A stretch of DNA of 64,000 nt from Wenxinia marina DSM 24838 (GTDB lineage: Bacteria > Pseudomonadota > Alphaproteobacteria > Rhodobacterales > Rhodobacteraceae): assembly GCF_000379485.1 (NCBI RefSeq), contig NZ_KB902299.1:62001-126000 (forward strand). Reading direction: 5' to 3'. The notes beneath the pieces are model-generated. The model searched no databases, was not told the origin of the DNA, and saw only the letters and a program-made list of their open reading frames with translations. Position 1 is the stretch's first letter, and each line of letters begins with the position of its first letter. The position numbers and the translations under genes were made by a program. Positions 44,129 through 52,390 of the stretch are shown in pieces.

Positions 44129-44971
44129 GTGGTTGCGTCGGCATTGAGCCGGGCCTCTGTAGGGTCCGGACCAGAGATCGTAAGTCTTGTTCAAGGCATG
44201 TCCACTTGGACGCTTTCACTGCAGGGTCAGGTACCGTTGCGGACCGGCCTTCAGGCACTTGCGGAGGCCTTCGGGGCCGAAGCCGCGGTGCTGTCCCGAT
44301 TGACTCCGCGCGAACCAAGTGCGGCGAAAAGCCTATGCTACGACGGCGGCGCCGGCGCGCGGGTGCCGATCGCTCGCTCATATGCCCATTGTCTGCTGGG
44401 ACAGTACGTGCATTCCCCGCGCTCCGGCTCGATCTGGTATTCCAGCCTGATCGACTGCGACGCAGGCACGGAGCTGCGACAGCTGCAGAGGGCTCGCTGT
44501 CTCGCCGATCTTGTCGTCATCGTCCTGAGCGTCGAGTCCAAGGCTATCCAGTTCCTGGAGCTGCATTTCCCGCACCGCCTGACGAACGACTCGCACGGCC
44601 TGATGAATGCCCTGACCGGACCGCTTCTCTCCGTCTGGGCTAATCGCTCGCCGGGCCGATTTTCCGAAGCGCTGTTGACCGGCTCGGGGAATTCCGCAGC
44701 GCTCGCGGTGTCGTCGGCATCCATTCTCTCGCCGGCCAATCCAGCGGGATTGAGCCGCGCCGAATTTCGGATATGCACCCTCCTCGGCAGCGGACTCTCG
44801 GCGGCCCGCGTACGTGACGAACTGAGGATTTCGCAATCGACGCTGCGCAGCCACCTGCGCCAAATCTATGCCAAAACCGAGACCAGCGGGATCGCGGACC
44901 TGTTGTACCGCCTCCTGGCGAGCGGGACAGTGGCGGACACGCGCGCCCTTGCCCTTCGGCACGCCTCGTGA
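44129..44971 (+). CDS. LuxR-type transcriptional regulator linked to the Tad locus
   Basis: A 280-aa protein with a C-terminal LuxR HTH (LSRAEFRICTLLGSGLSAARVRDELRISQSTLRSHLRQIY, about 212-251). The N-terminal 200 residues resemble neither a receiver nor a clear autoinducer-binding domain. The start is a GTG at 44129 after GCGGAAGG; an internal ATG at 44198 is possible. It overlaps tadV by 4 bases (GTGA). Control of Tad pili by cell density or surface contact is an inference. Confidence 0.8.
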   Translation: MVASALSRASVGSGPEIVSLVQGMSTWTLSLQGQVPLRTGLQALAEAFGAEAAVLSRLTPREPSAAKSLCYDGGAGARVPIARSYAHCLLGQYVHSPRSGSIWYSSLIDCDAGTELRQLQRARCLADLVVIVLSVESKAIQFLELHFPHRLTNDSHGLMNALTGPLLSVWANRSPGRFSEALLTGSGNSAALAVSSASILSPANPAGLSRAEFRICTLLGSGLSAARVRDELRISQSTLRSHLRQIYAKTETSGIADLLYRLLASGTVADTRALALRHAS

Positions 44972-45444
44972 CGGCGGCGGAGGTCCTGCCTCTAACCCTG
45001 TACCTTCCGGTCCTCGCCTTCGCCGCGGCGTCCGACGTGCGCAAGTTGCGGATACCGAACTGGACCGCCCTCGCAGGGATAGCCTTCTTCGGTCTCACGC
45101 TCCCGCTGGTGGGGTGGCCGGAGGCCGGGTGGCGCCTGCTCGACGCCGGCACTATCTTCGCGTTGGGTTTCGGCCTCTGGGTGCTGGGGCTGCTGGGAGC
45201 GGGCGACGTGAAGCTGCTGTCTGCCCTGCTCCTTTTGGTTCCGTCGACCCAGGCGGCCGCGTTCGCCTTCACCTTCGCGGGCGCCATGATGCTCTGTCTG
45301 ACGGTCATGGTCACGCTGCAGTGGAGCAGAGCCCTGCAGTCCACGGGGTGGGTGTCGATGCGGGCGCACGGGCATTTCCCCATGGCAACCGCAATCGCGC
45401 TCGCAGCTCCCGTTCATCTGCTAGCGATGCTCGCGATCGCTTGA
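44968..45444 (+). CDS. cpaA: Tad prepilin peptidase TadV/CpaA
   Basis: A 158-aa membrane aspartic protease. Its two catalytic aspartates are visible in AASDVRKLRIPNW and in the GAGDVKLL motif, with five or six helices. It cleaves Flp and probably TadE/F. Starts at a GTG overlapping the LuxR-type gene. It is encoded apart from flp and at the far end of the island. Confidence 0.9.
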   Translation: MTAAEVLPLTLYLPVLAFAAASDVRKLRIPNWTALAGIAFFGLTLPLVGWPEAGWRLLDAGTIFALGFGLWVLGLLGAGDVKLLSALLLLVPSTQAAAFAFTFAGAMMLCLTVMVTLQWSRALQSTGWVSMRAHGHFPMATAIALAAPVHLLAMLAIA

Positions 45445-45514
45445 CGCGGCGAACAAATAGCGAGGCACGCAGGCGATATGGGGCGAATGACGCGCGCACC
45501 CGAGGGCCGATCCG

Positions 45515-45925
45515 GTGCCGAGTTTCGGCGTCCATGTCGTCGGAACTCCCAACCTGGACACGCTGACGGGCTCCCCTGCAAGCAACACGATCCATGGTCT
45601 TGCGGAGGCCGATCGACTTGTCGGCGGCGGCGGGGCGGACACGATCTACGGGGGTCTTGGGACTGATACAATCAAGGGGGCGACGGCGACGACCGGCTGT
45701 TCGGCGGCGACAGCACTGCCGACCTGCGTGACGTGATCGTCGGGGGAGACGGCGAAGACCGGATAGATGGGGGCCATGGCAACGACCAGCTGCATGGCGG
45801 CAATGGCGCCGACATGATCGAGGGCGGGTTCGGGGCTGACACGGTCATCGGGAACGCGGGTGCCGACGTGTTGACCGGCTCGGCCTATTCCGACCTGATC
45901 TTCGGCAACGAGGGGTGCGCGGACA
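45515..45925 (+). pseudogene. RTX calcium-binding protein, 5' part, frameshifted and truncated
   Basis: From a GTG at 45515 the frame gives MPSFGVHVVGTPNLDTLTG, then nonapeptide repeats (GGGGADTIYGGLGTDTI). At about 45677 a one-base shift is needed to continue with GGDGEDRIDGGHGNDQLHGG and GADVLTGSAYSDLIFGNEG. The repeats then end abruptly where an IS256 transposase fragment begins. Each GGxGxDxUx repeat would bind calcium in a secreted protein. It is not functional as it stands. The matching C-terminus may be the remnant at 33512-33620. Confidence 0.8.
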
Positions 45926-46120
45926 ACCAACAACATCGAGCGGCTCAACGAGGAATTCCGACGCCGCATCAAGACCCAGACCGTCCTGCCCTGCACCGGA
46001 GACCGTGCCCATGCTGCTCTGGGCGCTCCTCGCCTCCGGCCAGATCTGAATGCGCAAGTCGACGGGTGGGAGACCCTGTCTCAGCCCATCGAACCCTTCG
46101 CCACTGACCAAGCCGCCTGA
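45926..46120 (+). mobile_element. IS256-family transposase, 3' remnant
   Basis: The frame from 45926 reads TNNIERLNEEFRRRIKTQTV, the conserved C-terminal region of mutator-type (IS256) transposases. A frameshift near 45985 is needed to continue with TVPMLLWALLASGQI, a TGA and MRK; the original frame resumes at VDGWETLSQPIEP and ends AA-stop at 46118-46120. The rest of the element and any inverted repeats are gone. It is inserted in, or joined to, the RTX repeats on its left and an ATPase fragment on its right. Confidence 0.85.
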
Positions 46121-46150
46121 ACAGGCCGAAGTCACCACGCTCGGAGAACG

Positions 46151-46800
46151 ACGGTCGAGAATTTCAACCAGTTCCCAGACACGACCGTCTTGGATAGGAA
46201 AGAAAAGTGAATCCGGTGCATACACAGACCCTCGCGTGCAAGGGTTGCGTGTGCGCGTTCGGAACATTCAAATCGATGGTGCGGACATATTCCGTGGGAT
46301 CTTCCACGAGCAAGCCAAGTCATATGCACGATTCCAAGACTATTTCCTTGGTGAGATCTTTATCAGTCCGACAGCACTAATACCGATCGCCCGGCGTGAT
46401 GGCTTTGAAGAGGATAAGAATTGGCGGAGCGCGCGCAAGGAGTTGGGGATGATCGCCAAGGCGCTTGGGAGGGAGGCTTATGAACTGTCCAATGCCGGAA
46501 AGCTATTCCTTGACGCACAGAAAGAGGCGCCCAAAAAAGCGAAAGAAGACTTTCGAAAGCTGAAAAAATCGGACTTCGCTCATGCCTACGAGCGCAGCTC
46601 TTGCCGCGTTTGGCTCAGCATACGTTGATATGAAGGTCGAAGCGCTGCGAAATGTTGGTCAAGCCGCTGCGACAGAGGATCAGGAGAAGGTAGAAAACGA
46701 CGTTCGGGACGAACTTGTCACCGAGATCATGGCGATCCTTGAAGAGCAGCTCTCTCCCAAGTGTATGGCGGAGGTCCGCCACCTTTTGTCCGGCTATTTG
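46151..46800 (+). pseudogene. Hsp90-like/HATPase ATP-binding protein, 3' fragment with frameshifts
   Basis: The first piece reads TVENFNQFPDTTVLDRKEK; after a one-base shift near 46207 it continues AYTDPRVQGLRVRVRNIQ then IDGADIFRGIFHEQAKSY and ISPTALIPIARRDGFEED. A second shift near 46590 leads to EDQEKVENDVRDELVTEIMA and LSPKCMAEVRHLLSG. This pattern belongs to large ATP-binding proteins with an Hsp90-type ATPase domain; only the C-terminal half remains. The base composition is clearly more AT-rich than the surroundings, which suggests separate transfer. Confidence 0.65.
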
Positions 46801-47599
46801 CAAGGGGCTGTGGATGGGCGGCAGCCTGCCGCTCGGCTACGACCGCCACTCGGTCCCCGAGCGGCGGGAGCTCGTCGTGAACGAAACCGAAGCCGAGACC
46901 GTCCGCACGCTGTTCCGGCTCTACGACAAGTTCGGCTCACTGCGCGAGCTGGAGTTCGAGGCAGCCCGGCTGGGCCCCAGGCCCAAGATGGTCGTCTACG
47001 CCTCCGGCCGGCGCCGCGGCGACGGGCCGTTCCGGCGGGGGCAGCTGCATTACCTGCTGGCCAACCCGATCTGTCTCGGCCAGATCCGGCATCGCGACCG
47101 GACCTGGCCCGGCCAGCATCCGGCAATCATCGACGCGGACCTATTGGCCCAGGTGCAGGAGAAGCTGCAGGCAGCGGCCGGCAAGAGGCGCGGCGGAACG
47201 CGGCGGAGAGCCAGCCCGGCCGCATGGTTGGTCGGACGCCTCGTCGACGAGACCGGCGATCGCCTCACCCCCACCCACACGACCAAGGGCGGGCGGCGCT
47301 ACCGCTACTACGTCTCTAACCGGCTCGTCGGCGGCGGCCCCGATCCCGCCGGCTGGCGTCTGCCCGCGCCAACACTAGAGCGCGCCGTCGCCGGCGCGAT
47401 CGGCCGCCACCTCGTGGCGGCTGCGGAGCGGCAGGCCGTGGTCACGGGCATCCCCGCCACCCTACTGGCCGGAATCGGCGAACGGACGATCGCGCTCGGC
47501 CGCCGCCCGGACCTGCCTTCCGACTGGTCCGAGCAGGCCCGTCTCCTCGGCATTCCAGCCTGCCACCCCGTTCGCTGTTCTTCGCCGTGCCCTCCCTAA
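46801..47599 (+). pseudogene. Large serine recombinase fragment (recombinase domain and zinc ribbon)
   Basis: Homology begins abruptly at KGLWMGGSLPLGYDRH and continues RRELVVNETEAETVRTLFRLY (recombinase domain), NPICLGQIRHRDRTWPGQHPA, TTKGGRRYRYYVSNRL and a C-terminal SDWSEQARLLGIP. The N-terminal Ser-resolvase catalytic domain is missing, and the C-terminal end is cut. It differs in sequence from the recombinase remnant at 34.1 kb, so it is not simply its duplicate. Non-functional. Confidence 0.78.
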
Positions 47600-48043
47600 T
47601 CCGCTCGCTGATCGTCCCTGTTCGGCCGGAATGAATTTCCTGTTCAGCGCGAGCAGGGAATTGCCACTCAACCAGCTGATCCGGCGGAAGGATCCGGGGG
47701 CGAGGTGGCCGGAATCGTCCGCGCAGAGAAATTCTCCGCTGATCTTTCACTGTTTCTTGGTAAACAGCACCGACGAACGGGGCCGGCGGAGACGATTGGA
47801 CAATCCTGGCGCCGGGGAGCGGAAAGGACGGGGCTCCGCGGCCCGGACGAAGCCGCTAAGGCCCGGGAAGGCGGGACAAAATCCGGCAAACGACGGAATC
47901 AGGGACGGGAGCAGGACTGGCTGGCGGAGGGGACGGGACTGGGTTCGGACGTTCTCCATTACCTTCGGTGCCCTACTACACTCAAATGTTGGCGCGAGCG
48001 ATCGTGCGGACAATCTGCGCATAGTACTTCAATGCTGGGCTCA
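47600..48043. other. Intergenic region without a recognisable gene
   Basis: The 444 bases between the recombinase fragment and the DUF1353 gene contain open frames without family similarity. The purine-rich, irregular sequence resembles the non-coding trailer of the mobile-element debris. Confidence 0.5.
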
Positions 48044-48751
48044 TCAATCCACATTGCTGCCGACTCCGAGCAAGATCGCCTCGCGCTCTCGCATCCAAGT
48101 TTCGATTTCGGACAGGCTCGGGTCTGTCTCTTCGATGAAGCGAATGCAGCGCGCCATTTCCGCTCGCAGCTCACTCTCCGGAACCCCCTGGAGCGACCGC
48201 GCCGGATCGTCCCAACGAGGCCCGCCGAGATATACCGCGGCGAACATGATCTTGGCTCTCATGGGCGGGACGCCGGCGGCGCGCAGGGCATCGTAGAACA
48301 TCCGATGTGTTTCCTCCCAGCCGCGCGCGCGGAACACCGCAAGACCTTCGTTGGCGCGCCCGCAATACGCGTCGTGTAGCGCGGCCGCGGCGAGGAACTC
48401 ACGGCTGCGCGGCGCTCCAATCAGAGGAACGAATATTGGCGGTATCGATGCGCCGTCGGTCAGGATCGCCGGAGGTGCGGTCCAGACGGTCCCGGACGGG
48501 TCGGTGAACTGCAACGGCGCGAGTAGCTGGGCATAGGGATGCGCGTGACCGGGCAAATGGATATGCGCCGGCCCGACTTGAACCGGTGCGTCGTCGAAGA
48601 CGCAGAGCGGAGGCGTCGGGCGATCGCCGCATTCGTCGAGTGCAGCTGCAGGCGTCTCAGCTGAGATCAACGCAAGCGGGATGGCGATAATCCCGGCGCG
48701 AGCAATCGCGCTGTACAGCCACGCGGATCGTGTCGGATAAGTCAGAATCAT
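48044..48751 (-). CDS. DUF1353 protein, probably exported
   Basis: A 235-aa protein with an N-terminal hydrophobic segment (about 9-37, probably a signal peptide) and the DUF1353 core LTDGASIPPIFVPLIGAP, then AAALHDAYCG and a C-terminal helix with RAKIMFAAVYLGGPRW. Such proteins occur in phage and chromosomal contexts, function unknown. It overlaps the acetyltransferase gene upstream by 4 bases and is the last gene of a leftward operon. Confidence 0.75.
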   Translation of the reverse strand: MILTYPTRSAWLYSAIARAGIIAIPLALISAETPAAALDECGDRPTPPLCVFDDAPVQVGPAHIHLPGHAHPYAQLLAPLQFTDPSGTVWTAPPAILTDGASIPPIFVPLIGAPRSREFLAAAALHDAYCGRANEGLAVFRARGWEETHRMFYDALRAAGVPPMRAKIMFAAVYLGGPRWDDPARSLQGVPESELRAEMARCIRFIEETDPSLSEIETWMREREAILLGVGSNVD

Positions 48752-49371
48752 CGCAAGGTTTCCTTCACATCGGGATCTTGCTGGTCTCCGATCTCACGCT
48801 GGAGAAGCCGGATGGTCCGTGCTCCAGTCGGGTGTTCCGGCGCCAGCGGATGGGCATGAGTCTCAACGAAACCGCGTCGGGCGTAGAGCGCTGCCGCCGC
48901 ACGGTTGTTGTCGTAGACGAGGAGCGACTGCGTGGTGCAACCGGCACGCCGCGCCATCCCGTCGGCGGCACGGAGGAGCGACAGGCCTGCGCCGCTGCGG
49001 CGGTAGCCCTCCAGAACGGCGAGCGAGTCGATGTACCAACTGTCGAGTGCGTGCGCCTTGAGGCGCGCGTAGGGCTGGTCCGTGCCCGTCTTTGCCGGTG
49101 TCATCCTGTAGGCGAGGATCGCACCCACGATTCTTGCTTTGTCTTCGGCGACCCAAGCATCGCGCAGCGCTTGCCGTGTCCGGTTCGAGGCGATCTCGGC
49201 GGCGCCGACCGCGAAAGGGTTCTGGCCGGGCGATGCCGCTGCTGCCCAGCGGCGACGAGAAAGCCCGCCATCGGCCTCGTCGAACAGACGCGCCAGCAAT
49301 TCCACGTCCGCCTCGGCAGCGGGCCGTATGCAGAGCGATCGCTGGGATCCGATATCGACCTGGAAGCTCAT
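48748..49371 (-). CDS. GNAT-family N-acetyltransferase
   Basis: A 207-aa protein with the GNAT fold. The acetyl-CoA-binding motif A reads SLAVLEGYRRSGAGLSLLRAAD near residue 120, followed by SLLVYDNNRAAAALYARRGFVE (motif B). Substrate unknown. The ATG at 49371 overlaps the end of the PhzF-GNAT chimera by 4 bases. Confidence 0.85.
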   Translation of the reverse strand: MSFQVDIGSQRSLCIRPAAEADVELLARLFDEADGGLSRRRWAAAASPGQNPFAVGAAEIASNRTRQALRDAWVAEDKARIVGAILAYRMTPAKTGTDQPYARLKAHALDSWYIDSLAVLEGYRRSGAGLSLLRAADGMARRAGCTTQSLLVYDNNRAAAALYARRGFVETHAHPLAPEHPTGARTIRLLQREIGDQQDPDVKETLR

Positions 49372-50534
49372 CGCGAAGCCCCCCCTCCGAATGCCACGTC
49401 CTGCGCAGGAACGTCGCCGGTCCTCGCCCCGGCACGGGAAAGCGGCTTCATTAGAAGAAGCCACTGGTCGGTCGCAGTGTCCCATCCGTCCTTGACGCAG
49501 GCCTTCCGCTCGACCTGCTTGAACCCGTGTCTTTCATAAAGCCGACGAGCGCCGGCATTGTCGCTGGCCACGATCACGCTGAGATGGCCGAGCCCTTCTG
49601 AAATGGCGATCTCCTCCGCCAAGCGCAGGAGCCGCCCGACTTTCCTGCGCGCCTTCGGCGGCGTGGCGCCGCACTTTGGGTCGCACCCGGATCGGAGCCA
49701 GACGAGGAAGCCTATCTCCCGGTGATGGGAGTTGTGCCGGAGCGGCAGGGTCAGGGCATTGGGTCCGCAATGATGCGCCCTGTGCATATCGTCGCCTTGT
49801 GCGATCTCGATCTGGTTGCCGTGGGGCCACCCCAGATCGCGCAGATACCCGGCAAGGGCGGCCGCAGCGGCGCCTGTCGCCGGATCCTCGGACACCCCGC
49901 CCAAAGCAAAGGCATTGCGAACCGCGAAGGCCCGTTCTGCGGTGGCGGTGACGAGGCAGATCGTGCCGAGCCCCCATTTCTCCATCAAGGCGCGTCCGCG
50001 CTCGAGATCGTACGGAATGGCGCGTGAAAGTGCGTTCCTGGACGCGAGGCCGAGGATGAGATGCGTGGCACCGGCACAAGCGATCGCCGGAGGGATGCGG
50101 GCGTCCATGTTGCTCGCGTTCAGCGCAAAAAGCTCCTGTGCCTCCTGCACGCAGGTCTCATCGGCCGGCCGGCTCGTGGTCTTGGGGGACTGTAATGCCG
50201 CACGGACGAGACCGTTGCTGACGCGCGCTTCCACGGTGATTTCGCCTTGGTTCAGCCGAAGATTATAACTCGCGGGTGCGACGGTCTCCGCCAATGCGGC
50301 GCCAAGCGCGAGGGTGGCGTGGCCGCAGAAGGGCACCTCGGCGTCCGGAGCGAAGTAGCGCGTTCGCCAGTAGCCATCCGCCTCGCGTGCAGCGAATACG
50401 GTTTCGGAGTAGCCAATTTCGGCGGCAATGCATTGCATTTCGTCGGCTTGCAGCAGCGCATCTGCAAGCAGGACCCCGGCTGGATTGCCGCCCGATGGCC
50501 CGTCGGTGAAGGCTGCATATCTCAGGATATTCAT
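49368..50534 (-). CDS. PhzF-family isomerase fused to a GNAT C-terminal part (chimeric)
   Basis: A 388-aa open frame. Residues 1 to about 248 are a PhzF-type protein (MNILRYAAFTDGPSGGNPAG, catalytic Glu in IGYSETVF, APDAEVPFCGHATLA, EDPATGAAAAALAGYL). The normal PhzF end is lost after IEIAQGDDM. About 35 residues of antisense sequence follow, then the C-terminal part of a GNAT (LLRLAEEIAISEGLG, ASDNAGARRLYERHGF). Both catalytic domains look incomplete at the joint, so the PhzF part may or may not fold. The ATG at 50534 follows AAAGGGTTGAGA. Confidence 0.75.
   Translation of the reverse strand: MNILRYAAFTDGPSGGNPAGVLLADALLQADEMQCIAAEIGYSETVFAAREADGYWRTRYFAPDAEVPFCGHATLALGAALAETVAPASYNLRLNQGEITVEARVSNGLVRAALQSPKTTSRPADETCVQEAQELFALNASNMDARIPPAIACAGATHLILGLASRNALSRAIPYDLERGRALMEKWGLGTICLVTATAERAFAVRNAFALGGVSEDPATGAAAAALAGYLRDLGWPHGNQIEIAQGDDMHRAHHCGPNALTLPLRHNSHHREIGFLVWLRSGCDPKCGATPPKARRKVGRLLRLAEEIAISEGLGHLSVIVASDNAGARRLYERHGFKQVERKACVKDGWDTATDQWLLLMKPLSRAGARTGDVPAQDVAFGGGASR
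49698..49784 (+). pseudogene. Antisense GNAT motif-A fragment inside the PhzF chimera
   Basis: Read on the plus strand, this stretch encodes PDEEAYLPVMGVVPERQGQG followed by IGSAMMRPV, a nearly ideal acetyl-CoA-binding motif of a GNAT enzyme. It lies exactly between the PhzF part and the GNAT C-terminal part of the minus-strand chimera. A small inverted insertion or an inversion breakpoint explains it. Confidence 0.6.
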
Positions 50535-50597
50535 TCTCAACCCTTTGCTGTGAGATTGGTGTAGTCCGGGGCGCCGGATGACGGCGCCCCCCATTTT

Positions 50598-52310
50598 TCA
50601 GAGCCTGTCGAGAGACGGCGCGCCTTCGCCCAGCCAGGCCCGCTCGAACGCACGACGCGCGGCGATGACGTTCCCTGCGTCGCCCTGGTCCACGGCTAGC
50701 GCCTCCTCGGCCTGCCAGACGCCCCAGAGCGCCCAGGCGTTGTTCGGATGAGTCTCCAGCGCAGCTTCGAAAGCCTGAAGCGCGCCAAGCTCGTCGCCCG
50801 CCTGGAGCCGCACGGCCGCAAGTGTCTGGCGGACCGGATACGACCAGTAGGGCGGCTCCATGTAGCCGATCGTGTCCTCGAGCCGGATCGCCTCCTCGAG
50901 GTGATGTTCGGCGGCGTGCCAGTTGCCCTGCGCCTGTTCGATACGGGCCTCCACGAGGTGCTTGGCGATTTCGAGGACGTCGCGGGCGGGCAGATACTGC
51001 TCCTCGAGCCCGGACAGGTCGGCGTCGGCGATAATCGCCTCGATGGCGTGCTGCTCGGCCAGGGCGGCGTCGAGATCGCCCTGCAACGCGAAGGCCGTGC
51101 CCCGCGCCCAGTGCCAATGCCCCCTGACGAAGGGAAACCTTTCGCCCGGATCGGGCAGCGCGAGGATCGCCTCCGGCTCAGCCAGCTGCGCGTGGGCGGC
51201 GTAGGGCGCGGTGTCGATCGCCTGCACCCAGGCGAGGTCGTCCGACACTTCCTCCGATGTCACGCCGGCCAGCAGGTCCGCAGCCTCGAGTGCGTCGTCC
51301 CTGAGTCCTGCCATCTGCGCGCCCACCAGCAGGAAGTGGATGTTGTGCGGGTAGTAGCCGTAGCGATAGAGCGGGCTCGCCGCGTCGCCGGCCGCCGCGA
51401 GATAGGCCTGATCGGCCGCGATGGCCTCCTTGTTGACGGCGATGGAGTCGGCGTAGCGCCCGACCCGGTTGTAGATGTGGGCCGGCATATGCAGCAGATG
51501 GCCGGCCACCGGAACCGCGCCGCGAAGTGCGTCCGCTGCCGCCTCGGCGCGTGACGGATCGGACGAGGCCTCGACCGCGTGAATGTAGAGGTGCAGCGCG
51601 CCGGGATGCTGCGGCGAGAGCGCGATTGCCCGTTCCAGCGTCGCGAGGATGGTTTCACCTTCGCCCTTCGGCGTTGCGCCGTCGGCCTCCCAGTAGTCCC
51701 ATGGCTGCAGGTTCATCAGCGCGTCGGCGTAGATGACCTGCACGTTGGCGTTCTCAGGCATGCGCTCCGCCGCGACGGCCATGCGGTCGGCAAAGGCACG
51801 GTCCTGGGCGGCACGGTCGCCGAGGGTTTCGTCGTAACGGTCGACCACCGCCGCCGCGAGCATCCGGTCCCGCGGGGTGGCGGACAGGCCGAAGGCGCGC
51901 GCCGCGGCTTCGGCTGCCCGCGCCCGGTTTTCCGGATGCATCCCGTCGTTCAGGTTCGGCCCGAGCGCATACGCCTCGCCCCAGAAGCAAGCGGAGCAGC
52001 CCGGATCCGCCTCCTGCGCCGCTCGGAAGGCGACGACCGCAGCGGAATGGTTGAAGCCCCAGAGAAGCGCCACGCCCCGGGCAAAGGCCTCGCGAGCTTC
52101 GGGATTGTCGGTCCCGGAGTCGAAGCCGAAATCGCCGTAGCCCGCGAGCGCCATCGCGGCGTTCGCATCGGCGTCGGGCATTGTCGTCTCGGCATGGGTC
52201 ACGCCCGGGCGGAACAGCTCGGTGCGGCGCTCGGTCTCGTGTGCCTGAACGCTCGGGGTGAGCATGGTGGACGCGATCAAGGCCGCGCCAAGGGTTCGGT
52301 GGAAGGTCAT
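50598..52310 (-). CDS. Exported tetratricopeptide-repeat protein
   Basis: A 570-aa protein with a signal peptide (residues 1 to about 23, ending SVQA). TPR-like repeats cover most of the mature part. A CxxC pair (PGCSACFWGEAYALGPNLND) and a conserved block HLLHMPAHIYNRVGRYADS are typical of a widespread family of unknown function; clustered His (RGHWHWARG) could bind metal. It lies 80 bases after the homocysteine methyltransferase-type gene on the same strand. Confidence 0.82.
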   Translation of the reverse strand: MTFHRTLGAALIASTMLTPSVQAHETERRTELFRPGVTHAETTMPDADANAAMALAGYGDFGFDSGTDNPEAREAFARGVALLWGFNHSAAVVAFRAAQEADPGCSACFWGEAYALGPNLNDGMHPENRARAAEAAARAFGLSATPRDRMLAAAVVDRYDETLGDRAAQDRAFADRMAVAAERMPENANVQVIYADALMNLQPWDYWEADGATPKGEGETILATLERAIALSPQHPGALHLYIHAVEASSDPSRAEAAADALRGAVPVAGHLLHMPAHIYNRVGRYADSIAVNKEAIAADQAYLAAAGDAASPLYRYGYYPHNIHFLLVGAQMAGLRDDALEAADLLAGVTSEEVSDDLAWVQAIDTAPYAAHAQLAEPEAILALPDPGERFPFVRGHWHWARGTAFALQGDLDAALAEQHAIEAIIADADLSGLEEQYLPARDVLEIAKHLVEARIEQAQGNWHAAEHHLEEAIRLEDTIGYMEPPYWSYPVRQTLAAVRLQAGDELGALQAFEAALETHPNNAWALWGVWQAEEALAVDQGDAGNVIAARRAFERAWLGEGAPSLDRL

Positions 52311-52390
52311 GGGTGTATCTCCGGGTTCAATGGGAAGGGCGAGCGACCCGCTGTGCCGCGGATCGCCGGGTGTTTTTTTGAGGGTGGTCG

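Noticed and set aside
45600-45910. The GGxGxD repeats as a DNA tandem array or CRISPR
   Set aside because: The periodicity is at protein level (RTX nonapeptides); the DNA units differ and there are no spacers.
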